Assembly (NCBI RefSeq): GCF_900197875.1
Contig: NZ_FZMO01000101.1
Location: 1 to 58,656, forward strand
Origin: Frankia canadensis
Lineage (GTDB): Bacteria > Actinomycetota > Actinomycetes > Frankiales > Frankiaceae
Length of the DNA: 58,656 nt
Reading direction: 5' to 3'
Shown here piece after piece: positions 41,529 through 50,686 of this stretch. The notes under the pieces are model-generated. The model made no database searches and was not told the origin of the DNA. It was given only the letters and a program-made list of their open reading frames with translations. A program made the translations under genes and the position numbers. How positions within the stretch are numbered: position 1 is the stretch's first letter; each line of letters starts with the position of its first letter.

Positions 41529-43958
41529 TCAGGTCGGCAGGCGAACCCGGCGGGGCGCCCGTCCGGCGGCGAGAGCACGCGCGTGCCCGGCAGGGCCCAG
41601 GCACCCGCCGCCCGGCCCGGGACGGCGCAGGCGCCCCGGGCTCAGGCGATCCGCGCATCGCCGGTGCCACGGCCGCGTGCGGCGCAGCGAGCGGCGCAGG
41701 CGGTCGGCATCGGCCCACGCCTCGCCCGCCGCCCGCATGCTCGGCGTTGCCCGTGCGTACAGGGCCAGACCGGCCTGGTCGGACAGGCGGCGCAACGCCC
41801 GCCCGTCCGCCGGCTCCGCGCCGACGCCGATTCGGGCGCGCACGGCCGCTTCGACGTCGCGGCGACCGGCGGCGGGACCAAGCGTCGTCCCACCGTCGTC
41901 CAGCTCGGCAAGCAGATCCAGCCAGGCGCCGCCGGTGCGGCGACGCGGGTCGGGATGACGCCGCCACCCCCTCCGGATCATCCCTGGCACCAGCAGGACC
42001 AGCGCCAGGTAGCAGAGGAGGACACCGGCGGAGGCTGCGCCCCCGATCACGAGGAGGCGGTGGCGAAGTCCAGGCGGTGGGGGCGCGGGGGCAGGGGGTT
42101 GGCTCGTCGTCGTGGCCCCGCCCCCGCCTCCGCCTGCGGTTCCCGCGCCGGCCGAGCCGGACGCGCCCCCGCTCCCTGCTCCCCTGCCGCCTGTTCCACC
42201 CGCGCCGGCGGCGCTGGACATCGGGGTGGCGGCGGCGCGGCGGGGGGTTGGGTCGAACGCGACCCACCCGAACCGCTCGAAGGCGACCTCCGGCCACACC
42301 GTGGCCTGAGCGCCGCGTACCGTGAGCACCGGTCCGCCTTGGACCCGAAACCCCACCACGAGCCGCGTCCGCATGCCGAGCCTGTCGGCGGCAAGCGCGA
42401 ACACGGCGGCGAACTGCTCCGGCGTCCCCGCCCGCGCTCCGTCCAGGAACGCGGCCAGGTCGGCCGGGCTGTGACCGGCTCCGGCCATCGGGTCGTAGGC
42501 GTACCGGCCGCGCAGCGTGTCGGCCAGGTTCACCGCGGCGGGATAGCCGGAGCCGGCGCCACGGCGCACATCGACGACAAGCGCATCAAGACTGGCCGCC
42601 AGCGGACCCGAGGCGTCCACCGGCGCGGGGCTGACCGGATGCGGCGCGACGGCGTCACGCACCAACGACTGCTTAGGGGCGGACACAGGACGCACCGTCA
42701 TCTGGTAGGACAGCCCGGGGCGAGGCCCCGCGCGCGAGAGCAGCAGGCCGCTGGCGACGTCGACGGACAGGTCCGGGCCATCCAGTCCGACCAGGCGGCC
42801 CATGGTCGGCATCAGCGGCCCATCGAGGCCACCCAGAGTAACGTGCATGCGCGTCGGGGCACCGAGCCTGTCTCGATCGGCGGCGTCGAGGCCGTCCTGG
42901 GGCAGCGGAACTCCGAGCCCGGCCGGCATCGGAGCCGCCGATGTGGACCAGTCGTGGCCGTCATAGCGGTCGAGCACCGCGAGGCGCAGCGGGTCGGCCG
43001 GGAGCGGGCCGCGCTGCGACCGGACGGTGAACAGAGAGCGCCGCGGCTCACGCAACCAGCCGCTGACCTTGCTCAGCGGACTGATATCGGTCCACTGGCG
43101 GGTGTGCGGGGTGATGGCGGCACGGGGATCGAGCGGGTGGTGGTCCACGGTCCGTGCGGCCGTTCCGGCGAGGATCGCGGCGAGCAGCACCGGTATCGTG
43201 GCGAGCAGGGTGGCGAGCAGCGGCCCCGCTGCCGAGCGCAGTCGCGGCGTACACCGGGACCGAGAAGCGCCGCGCACGCCGTGCGAGGGCGGCCGCCAGC
43301 CCCAAGAGCCGGGGGCGGCGGCCAGGCGCATCGGGTCGGTGGGCGCACCGGCGGCGGACAGCGCGCCGACGCCGAGCAGGGCAGTGGCGGGTGCCAGGGC
43401 GGCCCGGCCCGGCACCGCGAGTAGGACCGCGGCCGCGGCGACCAGACCTGCCGGTGCGAGCGCACGCCCGGAGGCGGCGGGCGCACGCACCCTCACCATC
43501 GCGAACGCACCCGCCAGCCAGGTGATGGTATAGGGCACGGTCACCAGCAAGGCGGTGGGCCGCACGGGGAGCGTCGACTCCAGGATCCTTCCCGGCCCCT
43601 CGACCGGTCCGGTCAGCAAGAGGCGCCGGGTGGACGGCGCCCAGAGTGGGGCCTGCGCGTGCAGGACCCCAAGCCATCCCGCCACGAACCACATCGCGGC
43701 GGCAGCGATCGCGCCGGCAACCGCGAGCAGCGCCCGCGCCTGCCAGCGTGTCGGCCGCGGGCGGAAGCCCCCTTGGGCCAGCCACGTGGCGACAAGCGCC
43801 GCCGCCGGTCCGCCCACAGCACCTGCGGCGACGGCCGGGACGAGGGCCTCGTCGGGGAAGGCCCGCTGGAAGACCAGACCTGCGGCGCACACCGCGGCAA
43901 CTACCAGTGCGAGCCGTCTCGCCAGGCGCCACCCGCCGCCGACCGACGCGGCGGTCAT
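41529..43958 (-). CDS. TgpA-like transglutaminase-domain membrane protein
   Basis: This 809-residue membrane protein has about six N-terminal helices (for example RLALVVAAVCAAGLVFQ, LALVATW-type, LLAVAGAIAAAAMWFVAG), then an extracytoplasmic transglutaminase-like domain (YAYDPMAGAGHSPADLAAFL, GTPEQFAAVFALAADRLGMR, ATVWPEVAFERFGWVAFDPT) and a last helix, LLVIGGAASAGVLLCYLALV. In active enzymes the motifs are CxxFA and HAWPE with FDPTP. Here Cys is replaced (GTPEQFA) and His is Thr (ATVWPE), so the triad is not complete. Its ATG overlaps the DUF58 stop as ATGA. It probably acts in cell-envelope organisation with DUF58 and MoxR. Confidence 0.85.
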   Translation of the reverse strand: MTAASVGGGWRLARRLALVVAAVCAAGLVFQRAFPDEALVPAVAAGAVGGPAAALVATWLAQGGFRPRPTRWQARALLAVAGAIAAAAMWFVAGWLGVLHAQAPLWAPSTRRLLLTGPVEGPGRILESTLPVRPTALLVTVPYTITWLAGAFAMVRVRAPAASGRALAPAGLVAAAAVLLAVPGRAALAPATALLGVGALSAAGAPTDPMRLAAAPGSWGWRPPSHGVRGASRSRCTPRLRSAAGPLLATLLATIPVLLAAILAGTAARTVDHHPLDPRAAITPHTRQWTDISPLSKVSGWLREPRRSLFTVRSQRGPLPADPLRLAVLDRYDGHDWSTSAAPMPAGLGVPLPQDGLDAADRDRLGAPTRMHVTLGGLDGPLMPTMGRLVGLDGPDLSVDVASGLLLSRAGPRPGLSYQMTVRPVSAPKQSLVRDAVAPHPVSPAPVDASGPLAASLDALVVDVRRGAGSGYPAAVNLADTLRGRYAYDPMAGAGHSPADLAAFLDGARAGTPEQFAAVFALAADRLGMRTRLVVGFRVQGGPVLTVRGAQATVWPEVAFERFGWVAFDPTPRRAAATPMSSAAGAGGTGGRGAGSGGASGSAGAGTAGGGGGGATTTSQPPAPAPPPPGLRHRLLVIGGAASAGVLLCYLALVLLVPGMIRRGWRRHPDPRRRTGGAWLDLLAELDDGGTTLGPAAGRRDVEAAVRARIGVGAEPADGRALRRLSDQAGLALYARATPSMRAAGEAWADADRLRRSLRRTRPWHRRCADRLSPGRLRRPGPGGGCLGPAGHARALAAGRAPRRVRLPT

Positions 43959-45250
43959 CGATCCTGCCCGCTCGACTGTGCCCACAGCCGCAGCGCGGCC
44001 GATGCGCCGGGTGCGGACAGCACCGTCATCCCCGCGTCGCTCGTACGCGCCGGTGAGCCGGCGCCAAGTCGCAGCACCAGCACAGGTCCTCGGCCGTCGC
44101 GGTGTCCGCGCAGCCAGCCCGGCACCGCCGGATCGGAATCGCGCTGACCACGGCCGGTCACCACCACGGTGGCCGCGTCCGGTATGGCACCGAGTCCCCG
44201 CAGTCGCCCGCCCGGGCCTTCGCGCCCTGGGACGCGGGCCTCGATGCGGTCGATCTTTCGAAAGGTCAACCAGGCGAGCATCCGGTCGACGTCGCCGCGC
44301 CGCCCGTCACAGCGCAACTGTGCGGCACCGGCTATCACAAGAATCCGGCCACCGCCGCGCAGCAGCTGTGCCGACAGCGATGCCGCGACGTCGACCGCCT
44401 CCTCGAACGCAAGGGGGCCCGCCGCCATCCACGACGCTGCCCGGGTGTCGAGCACGAGGGTCAGCGCGGGATCGGGTACGTCGGTGAAACGGCGGACGAG
44501 CAGCGCGCCGGGTGTCGCGGCCCGCGCCCGCAACGTCGACGGCCAGTGGATGCGGCGGACGTCGTCGCCGAGGTGATAGGAACGCAGCCCGGCGAAGGAC
44601 AGTCCTCCCTCGAGCCGGCCCCAGGTGCCGCCGTCGGCGTCCGTGCGCGCCGCGCGGGTACGCATCGGCGTGGGGACGGGGAGGATGCGCGGGCCCACCA
44701 GAACGGTCACCGGCGCTCCGATCTCCCGGCAACGCTCGAGCAGCCCGAAGGGGTCGCGCCGGTGCTGACGCAGCGGGCCGATGCGATGCCGGCCGCGTCG
44801 GGTCGTCCGCACACTCACCTCCACCACGCCGGGGCCCTCGTCGTGCCGTGGAACGAGGGCGCGCCCAGCCCAGGCGGTGCCCGGCAGCGACAGTGCGACG
44901 GGTCGGGCGCCCCGCCGTGTCCACCGGCCTGGGGCGAGGTGCGAGACCCGCAGGCGTGCCGACACGGCGTCGCCTCGGGTCACGACGGCGCGCGTCAGCT
45001 CGATCGACCCGGTCAGCGGAAGGTGCGGTGCCACCGTCAGGCTGGCCGCGACCAGCAGTGCCGCAGCGGCCGCAGCGGCCGCCATCGTGACCTCCGGATA
45101 ACCCGATGCCAGGCCCAGGGGTGCTCCCGTGGCGGCCATGACCGCGGCGATGCGTCCGCGCCGGGTGGGTCGCGGCCAGTCCGACCGGCGCCGTCTGACC
45201 GCCGCTGGGGACTGCTGGAGACCGGTGGCCGTGGTGCTGCCGGTCAACAT
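43955..45250 (-). CDS. DUF58 domain protein (MoxR partner)
   Basis: This 431-residue protein has two N-terminal helices (AAVMAATGAPLGLASG and MAAAAAAAALLVAASLT) and a cytoplasmic/periplasmic DUF58 domain. Diagnostic segments are RRGRHRIGPLRQHRRDPFGL, FAGLRSYHLGDDVRRIHWPS, TLRARAATPGALLVRRF and TLVLDTRAASW; the last resembles the vWA metal site. The RxYxxGDxxRxIxW signature is complete. ATG 45250 overlaps the upstream stop by 7 bases, and its own stop overlaps the next ATG, so the unit is tightly coupled. Confidence 0.9.
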   Translation of the reverse strand: MLTGSTTATGLQQSPAAVRRRRSDWPRPTRRGRIAAVMAATGAPLGLASGYPEVTMAAAAAAAALLVAASLTVAPHLPLTGSIELTRAVVTRGDAVSARLRVSHLAPGRWTRRGARPVALSLPGTAWAGRALVPRHDEGPGVVEVSVRTTRRGRHRIGPLRQHRRDPFGLLERCREIGAPVTVLVGPRILPVPTPMRTRAARTDADGGTWGRLEGGLSFAGLRSYHLGDDVRRIHWPSTLRARAATPGALLVRRFTDVPDPALTLVLDTRAASWMAAGPLAFEEAVDVAASLSAQLLRGGGRILVIAGAAQLRCDGRRGDVDRMLAWLTFRKIDRIEARVPGREGPGGRLRGLGAIPDAATVVVTGRGQRDSDPAVPGWLRGHRDGRGPVLVLRLGAGSPARTSDAGMTVLSAPGASAALRLWAQSSGQDR

Positions 45251-47766
45251 GACGGGATGTTGGGCGAGGGCTGGTTCGCCCGCGACATCGGGGTGCTGAC
45301 GTAGATGTCCGGCACGAAGCCGTCGACGCCGTCGACGGTTACTTTGTCCCACCACTGGGAGATTCCGTCGCTGCCGGTTGGCTGGTAGGGGCCGGTGGTC
45401 TGGCATAGCACGTGCACTGGCACACCCCAGGTGTTCTGCGGCGTGCCGGGCAGCAAGACGCCCGTCGGAGACCCGCCGGGTGCGTCGAGGACCGGGAGGT
45501 CCTCAACATGCGCGTAGGTGCAGTCGTCGCAGGGCGGTTTGGTCCACGCGACGATCGTGTCGGCGCCGTACGACGAACAGCCAGCGGCGTTGCAGACGGA
45601 ATACTGAAACCTCGTTACGTACGTACCCATGCCCAGGCGGACATCGAAGTGCACAAGTCCATCGGGGGCGAGCGAGTCCCAGTCCCCGCTGTGGGATGGC
45701 TGGGTGCACCCGTCCTCAGGGAAGGTGCCGCCGCCCGACTGCAGCATGTAGAAGTAGCTGAAACACACCTGCTCCGGAGGCCCACCTGACTCCGGGGTGA
45801 AGGTGAGGTCGAAGAAGCCGTTGCCAGTGACGATGTGCGGGTTGGCGAGCTGCCCGGGCCGCTCGCAGCCGTAGGCGTCGTGGCTGACCGCGGCGACTGC
45901 CGGGTCGAGGAAGGTCACCGAGTAATTGCGCTTCCCGCAGTCCGGGACGCGCACACGAAAGCCGTTCGAGGTGGTCGACACGATTGTCGCGTCCGGGCTC
46001 ACCGACAGGGTCGCTCCTGACGCCGGAACTCCGCCGGGCGCGGTGATGGTGACGTCCACGAGATGATCGCCGGAGGGCCGCACCTGCAGGGATCCCGGCG
46101 GACGCGATCCCGGTGGCACGGTTCCGGTTCCAACTTCCGTGGACGTCGGCGACGGAGGCGGGGTGCGTCCCGGCCGGGAGGCACCGCCGGAGTCCTCAGA
46201 GCTGGGCGGAGTCGGTGGCGGCTGCCCCTGTGAAGGTCTCGTGCCGCGCTCGCCGGTCGGGACGGGTGGGGGCTTGGCGGCGGGCGGAGATGGCCGCTGG
46301 TCCCCCGCGGGATGCGCGGGTTGCGGATCCGTCTGTGAGGGGCGTGTCTGTCTCGGCAGGGCTGGCGAGGTACTTGGCGACGGAGACGCCGCGGTGTTGG
46401 AGGCGCTGCGCGGCGCCGGCGGGGAAGGCGGCGGAACCGTCGCCCTCGTGGTGGCCGCGGGTTTCGCCGATTCCGCCGTGGCCGCCACAGGTGCCGGCAC
46501 GACGGTCGGCCCTGGTGCAGGTGTGATTGACGGCGGCAGTGGCGCCGGTCCGAGGGTGGCGGGCGAGAGTGAACGGAGGTGGATCGCGCGGGTGCGGCCC
46601 TGATAGGTGACGCTGGCCTGCCCGCTGTGGCGGTCGTTGGCCCACAGCAGCAGTCCGCGTGTGGTGAGCGCGATATCGGCGCCCGGCGCGCCGAGCGTCG
46701 TAACGGCGAGCGTGCGCCCCGTGCGGCTGTCCAGCGCGAGGACCCGACCAGTCTGGTTGTCCGGGATGTAGAGCACGGCGCCCTGCATCGCGGGCGCGCC
46801 GAGACCGCTCCCAGGAAGACCGGCGGGCAACCGCACCGCCCGAACCCGGCGGTGCGCGGTATCGACCAGCAGCACCCGCGCGCCAGACACCACGAGAGGG
46901 ACGACCGGGCCGGCATCCCCGCGGGGTAGGCGTGCCATCGCGGCCGCCAGGTCGTCGCCGCGCACGCTCGCGGGAAGTGTCAGGACGCCCCGCGTGCCAC
47001 GGAGCGGGACGAGCCGGTTTCCGGAGACATCCAGCGCCCACGGATGTCCCGCCGCCGTCACGACGCCGAGCTGACCTCCCGGACGCGTCACCTGGTGTGG
47101 GACGTCGAGCGTATCGCCGGCCAGGGAGGCAACCGCACCCTGTCTCGCGAGACCCACCCAGACCTGACCGGCGTCGTCCGACCACAGGTCGCTGGCCGGC
47201 AGGCCGCGGGTGTTCACGCTGCGCCGGATACGCAGAGTGGTCGCGTCGACCCGGACGAGGGAGCCAATATTTCCGTCTAGCAGATAGGCCTCCCCAGCAC
47301 GGCTGATAGCGATACTGAGACGGCTTCCGGCGTCGGCGAAGGAGCGCCGCGGCACCATCGGGCCGGTCGTCGCCCGATTCGCTGACGCCGCGTCGACGCG
47401 GGCGACTGTTCCCGTCGTGCCCACTGCGATGAGCACGCCGTCGTCGGGTCCCTGAGTGAGGGCGAGAGTCTGGTGGACACCATAGGGCACAGCCACCGGA
47501 AGGCCCGCCGTCGCGGAGGCGCCTTCGGCGCGCTGGACCACTCCTGAGTCCGAGGCGGACAGCCAGAAGGAATCGGCCTCGATTTCCAGCTGAGCCCTGC
47601 CATGTCCTTGACGAAGGATTATCACCAGAGCTGCGACAAGTAGAAATACCGCTGCCGCCGCTGCCGCCGCTGCCGCCGCTGCCCGCACCCGAGTGCGGCG
47701 GCTACGCGAACCCTCGGCGACAACCCGCGAACCCGAAAAATCCGCCAGATGAATATATCGATGCAT
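45244..47766 (-). CDS. Membrane-anchored beta-propeller / Pro-rich / SH3-like protein
   Basis: This 840-residue protein is probably anchored by one N-terminal helix, a poly-Ala start followed by VFLLVAALVIILRQG, with the rest outside. A beta-propeller-like region with repeated strands (GVLIAVGTTGTVARVDAASA, EAYLLDGNIGSLVRVDATT, QVWVGLARQGAVASLAG) spans about 80-400. A long Pro/Ser/Thr-rich linker (about 410-560) follows. The C-terminal part has paired cysteines (CGKRNYSV, CNAAGCSSY, CDDCTY) and an SH3-like end (VLDAPGGSPTGVLLPG, WWDKVTVDGVDGFVPDIYVS). The poly-Ala is encoded by (GCTGCCGCC) repeats at 47651-47684. It is the first gene of the DUF58/transglutaminase/MoxR operon and likely a surface-exposed part of the same system. 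Confidence 0.75.
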   Translation of the reverse strand: MHRYIHLADFSGSRVVAEGSRSRRTRVRAAAAAAAAAAAVFLLVAALVIILRQGHGRAQLEIEADSFWLSASDSGVVQRAEGASATAGLPVAVPYGVHQTLALTQGPDDGVLIAVGTTGTVARVDAASANRATTGPMVPRRSFADAGSRLSIAISRAGEAYLLDGNIGSLVRVDATTLRIRRSVNTRGLPASDLWSDDAGQVWVGLARQGAVASLAGDTLDVPHQVTRPGGQLGVVTAAGHPWALDVSGNRLVPLRGTRGVLTLPASVRGDDLAAAMARLPRGDAGPVVPLVVSGARVLLVDTAHRRVRAVRLPAGLPGSGLGAPAMQGAVLYIPDNQTGRVLALDSRTGRTLAVTTLGAPGADIALTTRGLLLWANDRHSGQASVTYQGRTRAIHLRSLSPATLGPAPLPPSITPAPGPTVVPAPVAATAESAKPAATTRATVPPPSPPAPRSASNTAASPSPSTSPALPRQTRPSQTDPQPAHPAGDQRPSPPAAKPPPVPTGERGTRPSQGQPPPTPPSSEDSGGASRPGRTPPPSPTSTEVGTGTVPPGSRPPGSLQVRPSGDHLVDVTITAPGGVPASGATLSVSPDATIVSTTSNGFRVRVPDCGKRNYSVTFLDPAVAAVSHDAYGCERPGQLANPHIVTGNGFFDLTFTPESGGPPEQVCFSYFYMLQSGGGTFPEDGCTQPSHSGDWDSLAPDGLVHFDVRLGMGTYVTRFQYSVCNAAGCSSYGADTIVAWTKPPCDDCTYAHVEDLPVLDAPGGSPTGVLLPGTPQNTWGVPVHVLCQTTGPYQPTGSDGISQWWDKVTVDGVDGFVPDIYVSTPMSRANQPSPNIPSC

Positions 47767-48295
47767 TGATGTAGATCCCCCGTGCGCGCATCGTGGTCCC
47801 CCGACCGACACTTGCGCATCAGGGAGATTCTAGACCATGACGACCATGGGCCTCGCCCGACCGCGCTGTACCCGCTCCGCCTCGCGACGCTGTCTTCGCT
47901 GACATGACATGACGAACACGACAGCTCCCGGGTAAACCCGGACAGCGTAACGGCTCGTGCACCATCGCGGATGTTGTGGGCGGCAAACAGGTCAGGGCGG
48001 CGTCGAGCTGGTCGCATCCGTCCAGACGGCGTCGGTCGTTGTGGGTAACCGACAACGAGCGGGCACCGATCTCGGCGGCGACGACGCTGGGCGCGGCTGG
48101 GGGCTGGCTGCGAAGGTAGAGGCTGTCACCGCCACGGGGCCGCCCTGACACCCGCGTGTCCCGTCGCGTTCACCTCCACCGTCGGCGGAGCATCACCACC
48201 GGTGGAGTGCCGCGACCGGTGGTGCGCCGCGACGGCGGGGCGCCACCTGGCGGCTCGGGCTCGGCACATCCGCGGACGAACGGGAGATCGCACTC
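47767..48295. other. Divergent intergenic region of about 530 bp
   Basis: No gene is supported here. It must hold the promoter of the leftward envelope operon and of fabF. The clearest structure is the inverted repeat at 48194-48224. Confidence 0.4.
48194..48224. promoter_or_regulatory. Inverted repeat upstream of fabF-like gene
   Basis: CACCACCGGT (48194-48203) and ACCGGTGGTG (48215-48224) are perfect inverted repeats with 11 bases between them, about two helical turns from end to end. They end 71 bases before the ketosynthase start. A dimeric repressor site is possible. Confidence 0.4.
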
Positions 48296-49507
48296 GTGCA
48301 GGACAGGATCGTGGTCACGGGAATCGGCGCGATGACCCCCCTCGGTGGGGATCTCGCCACCAGCTGGGACGGCCTGCTCGCAGGCGCCTCCGGGGTCGGT
48401 CTTGTCGAGGACGAGTGGGCCCGCGACCTGCCGGTGCGCATCGCCGGCCGGCTGCCCGTCGACCCGGGCGCGACCCTGCCCCGCAAGGACGCCCGCAAGC
48501 TCGACCGCTGCGAGCAGATGGCCATGGTCACCGCCCGCGAGGCGTGGGCCGACGCCGGGCGGCCCGAGGTCGACCCGCACCGGCTCGCCGTCGTCATCGG
48601 CACCGGCTACGGCGGCGTGCAGTCCACCCTGAGCCAGCACCGCGTCGTCGAGGCGGGCAACGCGCGGCGGATGAGCCCGCACGCGATCATCATGCTGATG
48701 GCCAACGGGCCGGCCGCCTGGGTCAGCATCGACCTCGGTGCCCGCGCCGGCGCCCGCACCCCGGTCAGCGCCTGCGCGTCCGGCGCGGAGGCGATCTCCA
48801 TCGCGATGGAGATGATCCAGGCGGACCTCGCCGACGTCGTCGTCGCCGGTGGCGTCGAGGCGCCGGTGGACAACCTGCCGCTGGCCGCGTTCGCGCAGAT
48901 GCGCGCCCTGTCGACCCGCCACGACGACCCGGCCGCCGCGTCCCGGCCGTTCGACGCCGACCGCGACGGCTTCGTCCTCGGCGAAGGGGCCGCCGTCGCC
49001 ATCCTCGAACGCGAGTCGTTCGCCACCGGACGCGGCGCCCGTGTGCACGCGGTGGCCGCCGGCGCCGCGGTGAACTCCGACGCCCTCGACATCACCACCG
49101 CCGACCCGGCCAACCAGTCCCGCGCCATCGCCACCGCGCTGCGCCGCGCCGGGCTCACCGCCACCGACATCGGCCTCGTGCACGCCCACGCCACCTCCAC
49201 CCCGGTCGGTGACCCGCTGGAGGCCGAGGCGATCGCCTCGACGATCGGCACCCACCCGGCCGTGTTCGCCACCAAGGCGTCGACCGGTCACACCCTCGGC
49301 GCCGCCGGCGCGATCGGCGCGGTGGCCACCATCTGCGCCCTGCGCGACGGCATCATCCCGCCCGTGCGCAACCTCGACACCCTCGACCCGGCGATCAAGC
49401 TCGACGTCGTCACCGGCGCCGCCCGCCGCGAGCGTGTCCACGCCGCCGTCGCGAACGCCTTCGGCTTCGGCGGCCACAACGCCACCCTGGTCTTCACCGC
49501 CGCCTGA
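48296..49507 (+). CDS. fabF: Beta-ketoacyl-ACP synthase II (FabF-like)
   Basis: This 403-residue ketosynthase performs the decarboxylative condensation of malonyl-ACP with an acyl chain. The catalytic Cys is in TPVSACASGAEAI, the first His in VHAHATSTPVGDPLE, the second in KASTGHTLGAAGAIGA, with the usual GTG(Y)GG loop IGTGYGGVQSTLSQ and the end NAFGFGGHNATLVF. GTG 48296 gives the family N-terminus RIVVTGIGAMTPLGG. It stands alone, without acpP, fabD or polyketide genes, so a role in general or specialised fatty-acid synthesis cannot be told. A dyad lies upstream. Confidence 0.92.
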   Translation: MQDRIVVTGIGAMTPLGGDLATSWDGLLAGASGVGLVEDEWARDLPVRIAGRLPVDPGATLPRKDARKLDRCEQMAMVTAREAWADAGRPEVDPHRLAVVIGTGYGGVQSTLSQHRVVEAGNARRMSPHAIIMLMANGPAAWVSIDLGARAGARTPVSACASGAEAISIAMEMIQADLADVVVAGGVEAPVDNLPLAAFAQMRALSTRHDDPAAASRPFDADRDGFVLGEGAAVAILERESFATGRGARVHAVAAGAAVNSDALDITTADPANQSRAIATALRRAGLTATDIGLVHAHATSTPVGDPLEAEAIASTIGTHPAVFATKASTGHTLGAAGAIGAVATICALRDGIIPPVRNLDTLDPAIKLDVVTGAARRERVHAAVANAFGFGGHNATLVFTAA

Positions 49508-49571
49508 CGCCCCACCTGGGCCGCGTCTCGCGTTGTGATCGTCGCGTCGCGTGGGCGCGGCGGCGGGTTTG

Positions 49572-49660
49572 TGGCAGCGTCCTGGCCATGTCACGGCGGC
49601 CCGTGTCGCGAACAGGGGGACGCGTCGGACGCGACACGCCGACGTCGCGACACGGTGCCG
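49572..49660 (-). repeat. 88-bp dispersed hairpin repeat, copy B
   Basis: Read on the minus strand, this copy starts CGGCACCGTGTCGCGA and has GTTCGCGACAC and GGCCGCCGTGACA at the same spacing as copy A (9533-9620). The 9-bp stem core GTGTCGCGA/TCGCGACAC is kept while flanking bases differ. It lies in the 274-bp gap after fabF, where no gene is seen. Confidence 0.7.
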
Positions 49661-49781
49661 CTGTCCCCCGCGGGACTTCCCCTCGACGGGAAACCTGCCC
49701 CGTGTGACGAGGGTGCGGCCGCGACGACGATCAGGCCGGCAGGTGCGTCGGCCCGGTTGCTCCGTCAGGCCTGCATGTCGG

Positions 49782-50558
49782 TCAGGCTGGTCTCTCGGTC
49801 TGCTCGGCGGGCTGGTCGCCGCTCGTCGTCGCGGCCGGCGGATCGAACGTCGACTCCGCCGTCGACTCAGCCCTCGGGGGATCGGTGGGCGCCGGGTCGG
49901 ACGGCGCCGGCTCGTCAGCCTCGCCCTCGTCAGCCTCGCCCTCATCAGCCGCGGTCTCGGGTGCCATGTCCGCGTCCGAGGTCGAGGGTGACGCCGCCCG
50001 GCGACGGCGGCGCACGACAAGCACGACGGCGACCGCCACGGCCACCACCACGGCGGATCCGGCACCGACCACCGGCCACACCCAGCCCGGCGTGCCGTCG
50101 TCGACATGGCCGGAGACCTGCACGTACTCGGGTTTCTCCACGGTGGACGTCAGATCCTTCGGGACCAGGATCTGGTCTTTCGGGCCGAGCAGCCTGTTGC
50201 GGTGGCGAAAGTCGTCGAGGCTGGTGAACAGGGTGCCGTTCTTCGGGTCGAGCGCGACCGTGCGGCCGCCCTCGCAGCGGACGAGGTACAGCGACAGCGC
50301 GTCCAGCTTCCCGGCCCCGGCCCGCTCCACCACGATGCGGCGCTCCACCACCGGCCCGGGCTTCGCGGCCGGCTCGCAGCGCGGCGACGACGACGAGCCG
50401 CACCCCGCGAGCACCATCACCACCACCAGGCCCAGCAGCGCCACCATCCCACCCGCCGCCCTCACCCCGGCACGCGGATGACGACGGTCAGACACTGCGG
50501 GCACGAACGGAGCGGCGGACACAGGACGTCGACGACACCGCGGAGACGGTCGGAGCAT
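49782..50558 (-). CDS. Lipoprotein-like protein with C-terminal transmembrane helix
   Basis: This protein of about 258 residues has a signal-like segment GMVALLGLVVVMVLAGCGSS with a lipobox LAGC, an extracytoplasmic region (GKLDALSLYLVRCEGGRTVA, FTSLDDFRHRNRLLGPKDQI), one C-terminal helix, WPVVGAGSAVVVAVAVAVVL, followed by RRRRR, and a long acidic Pro/Glu/Thr-rich tail. No family is recognised. Lipid anchor plus helix would place the middle part outside the membrane. The start is uncertain because of about 40 N-terminal residues of atypical sequence. Confidence 0.6.
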   Translation of the reverse strand: MLRPSPRCRRRPVSAAPFVPAVSDRRHPRAGVRAAGGMVALLGLVVVMVLAGCGSSSSPRCEPAAKPGPVVERRIVVERAGAGKLDALSLYLVRCEGGRTVALDPKNGTLFTSLDDFRHRNRLLGPKDQILVPKDLTSTVEKPEYVQVSGHVDDGTPGWVWPVVGAGSAVVVAVAVAVVLVVRRRRRAASPSTSDADMAPETAADEGEADEGEADEPAPSDPAPTDPPRAESTAESTFDPPAATTSGDQPAEQTERPA

Positions 50559-50686
50559 GCGTTCATTGTGCTGACCGGCCAAGGCCTGGGCGCACCGCGG
50601 TCGCGTGACCCGCGCCGCGCGCCCGCCGCGGCGGGGCGGGGGGCGGGTTGACTTCGAGCGCGCGCGAGGACCTAGCGTCTGCGATC

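Noticed and set aside
48170-50107. 645-codon open frame antisense to fabF
   Set aside because: It runs antisense to a clear ketosynthase. Its only recognisable part is the 88-bp hairpin repeat.
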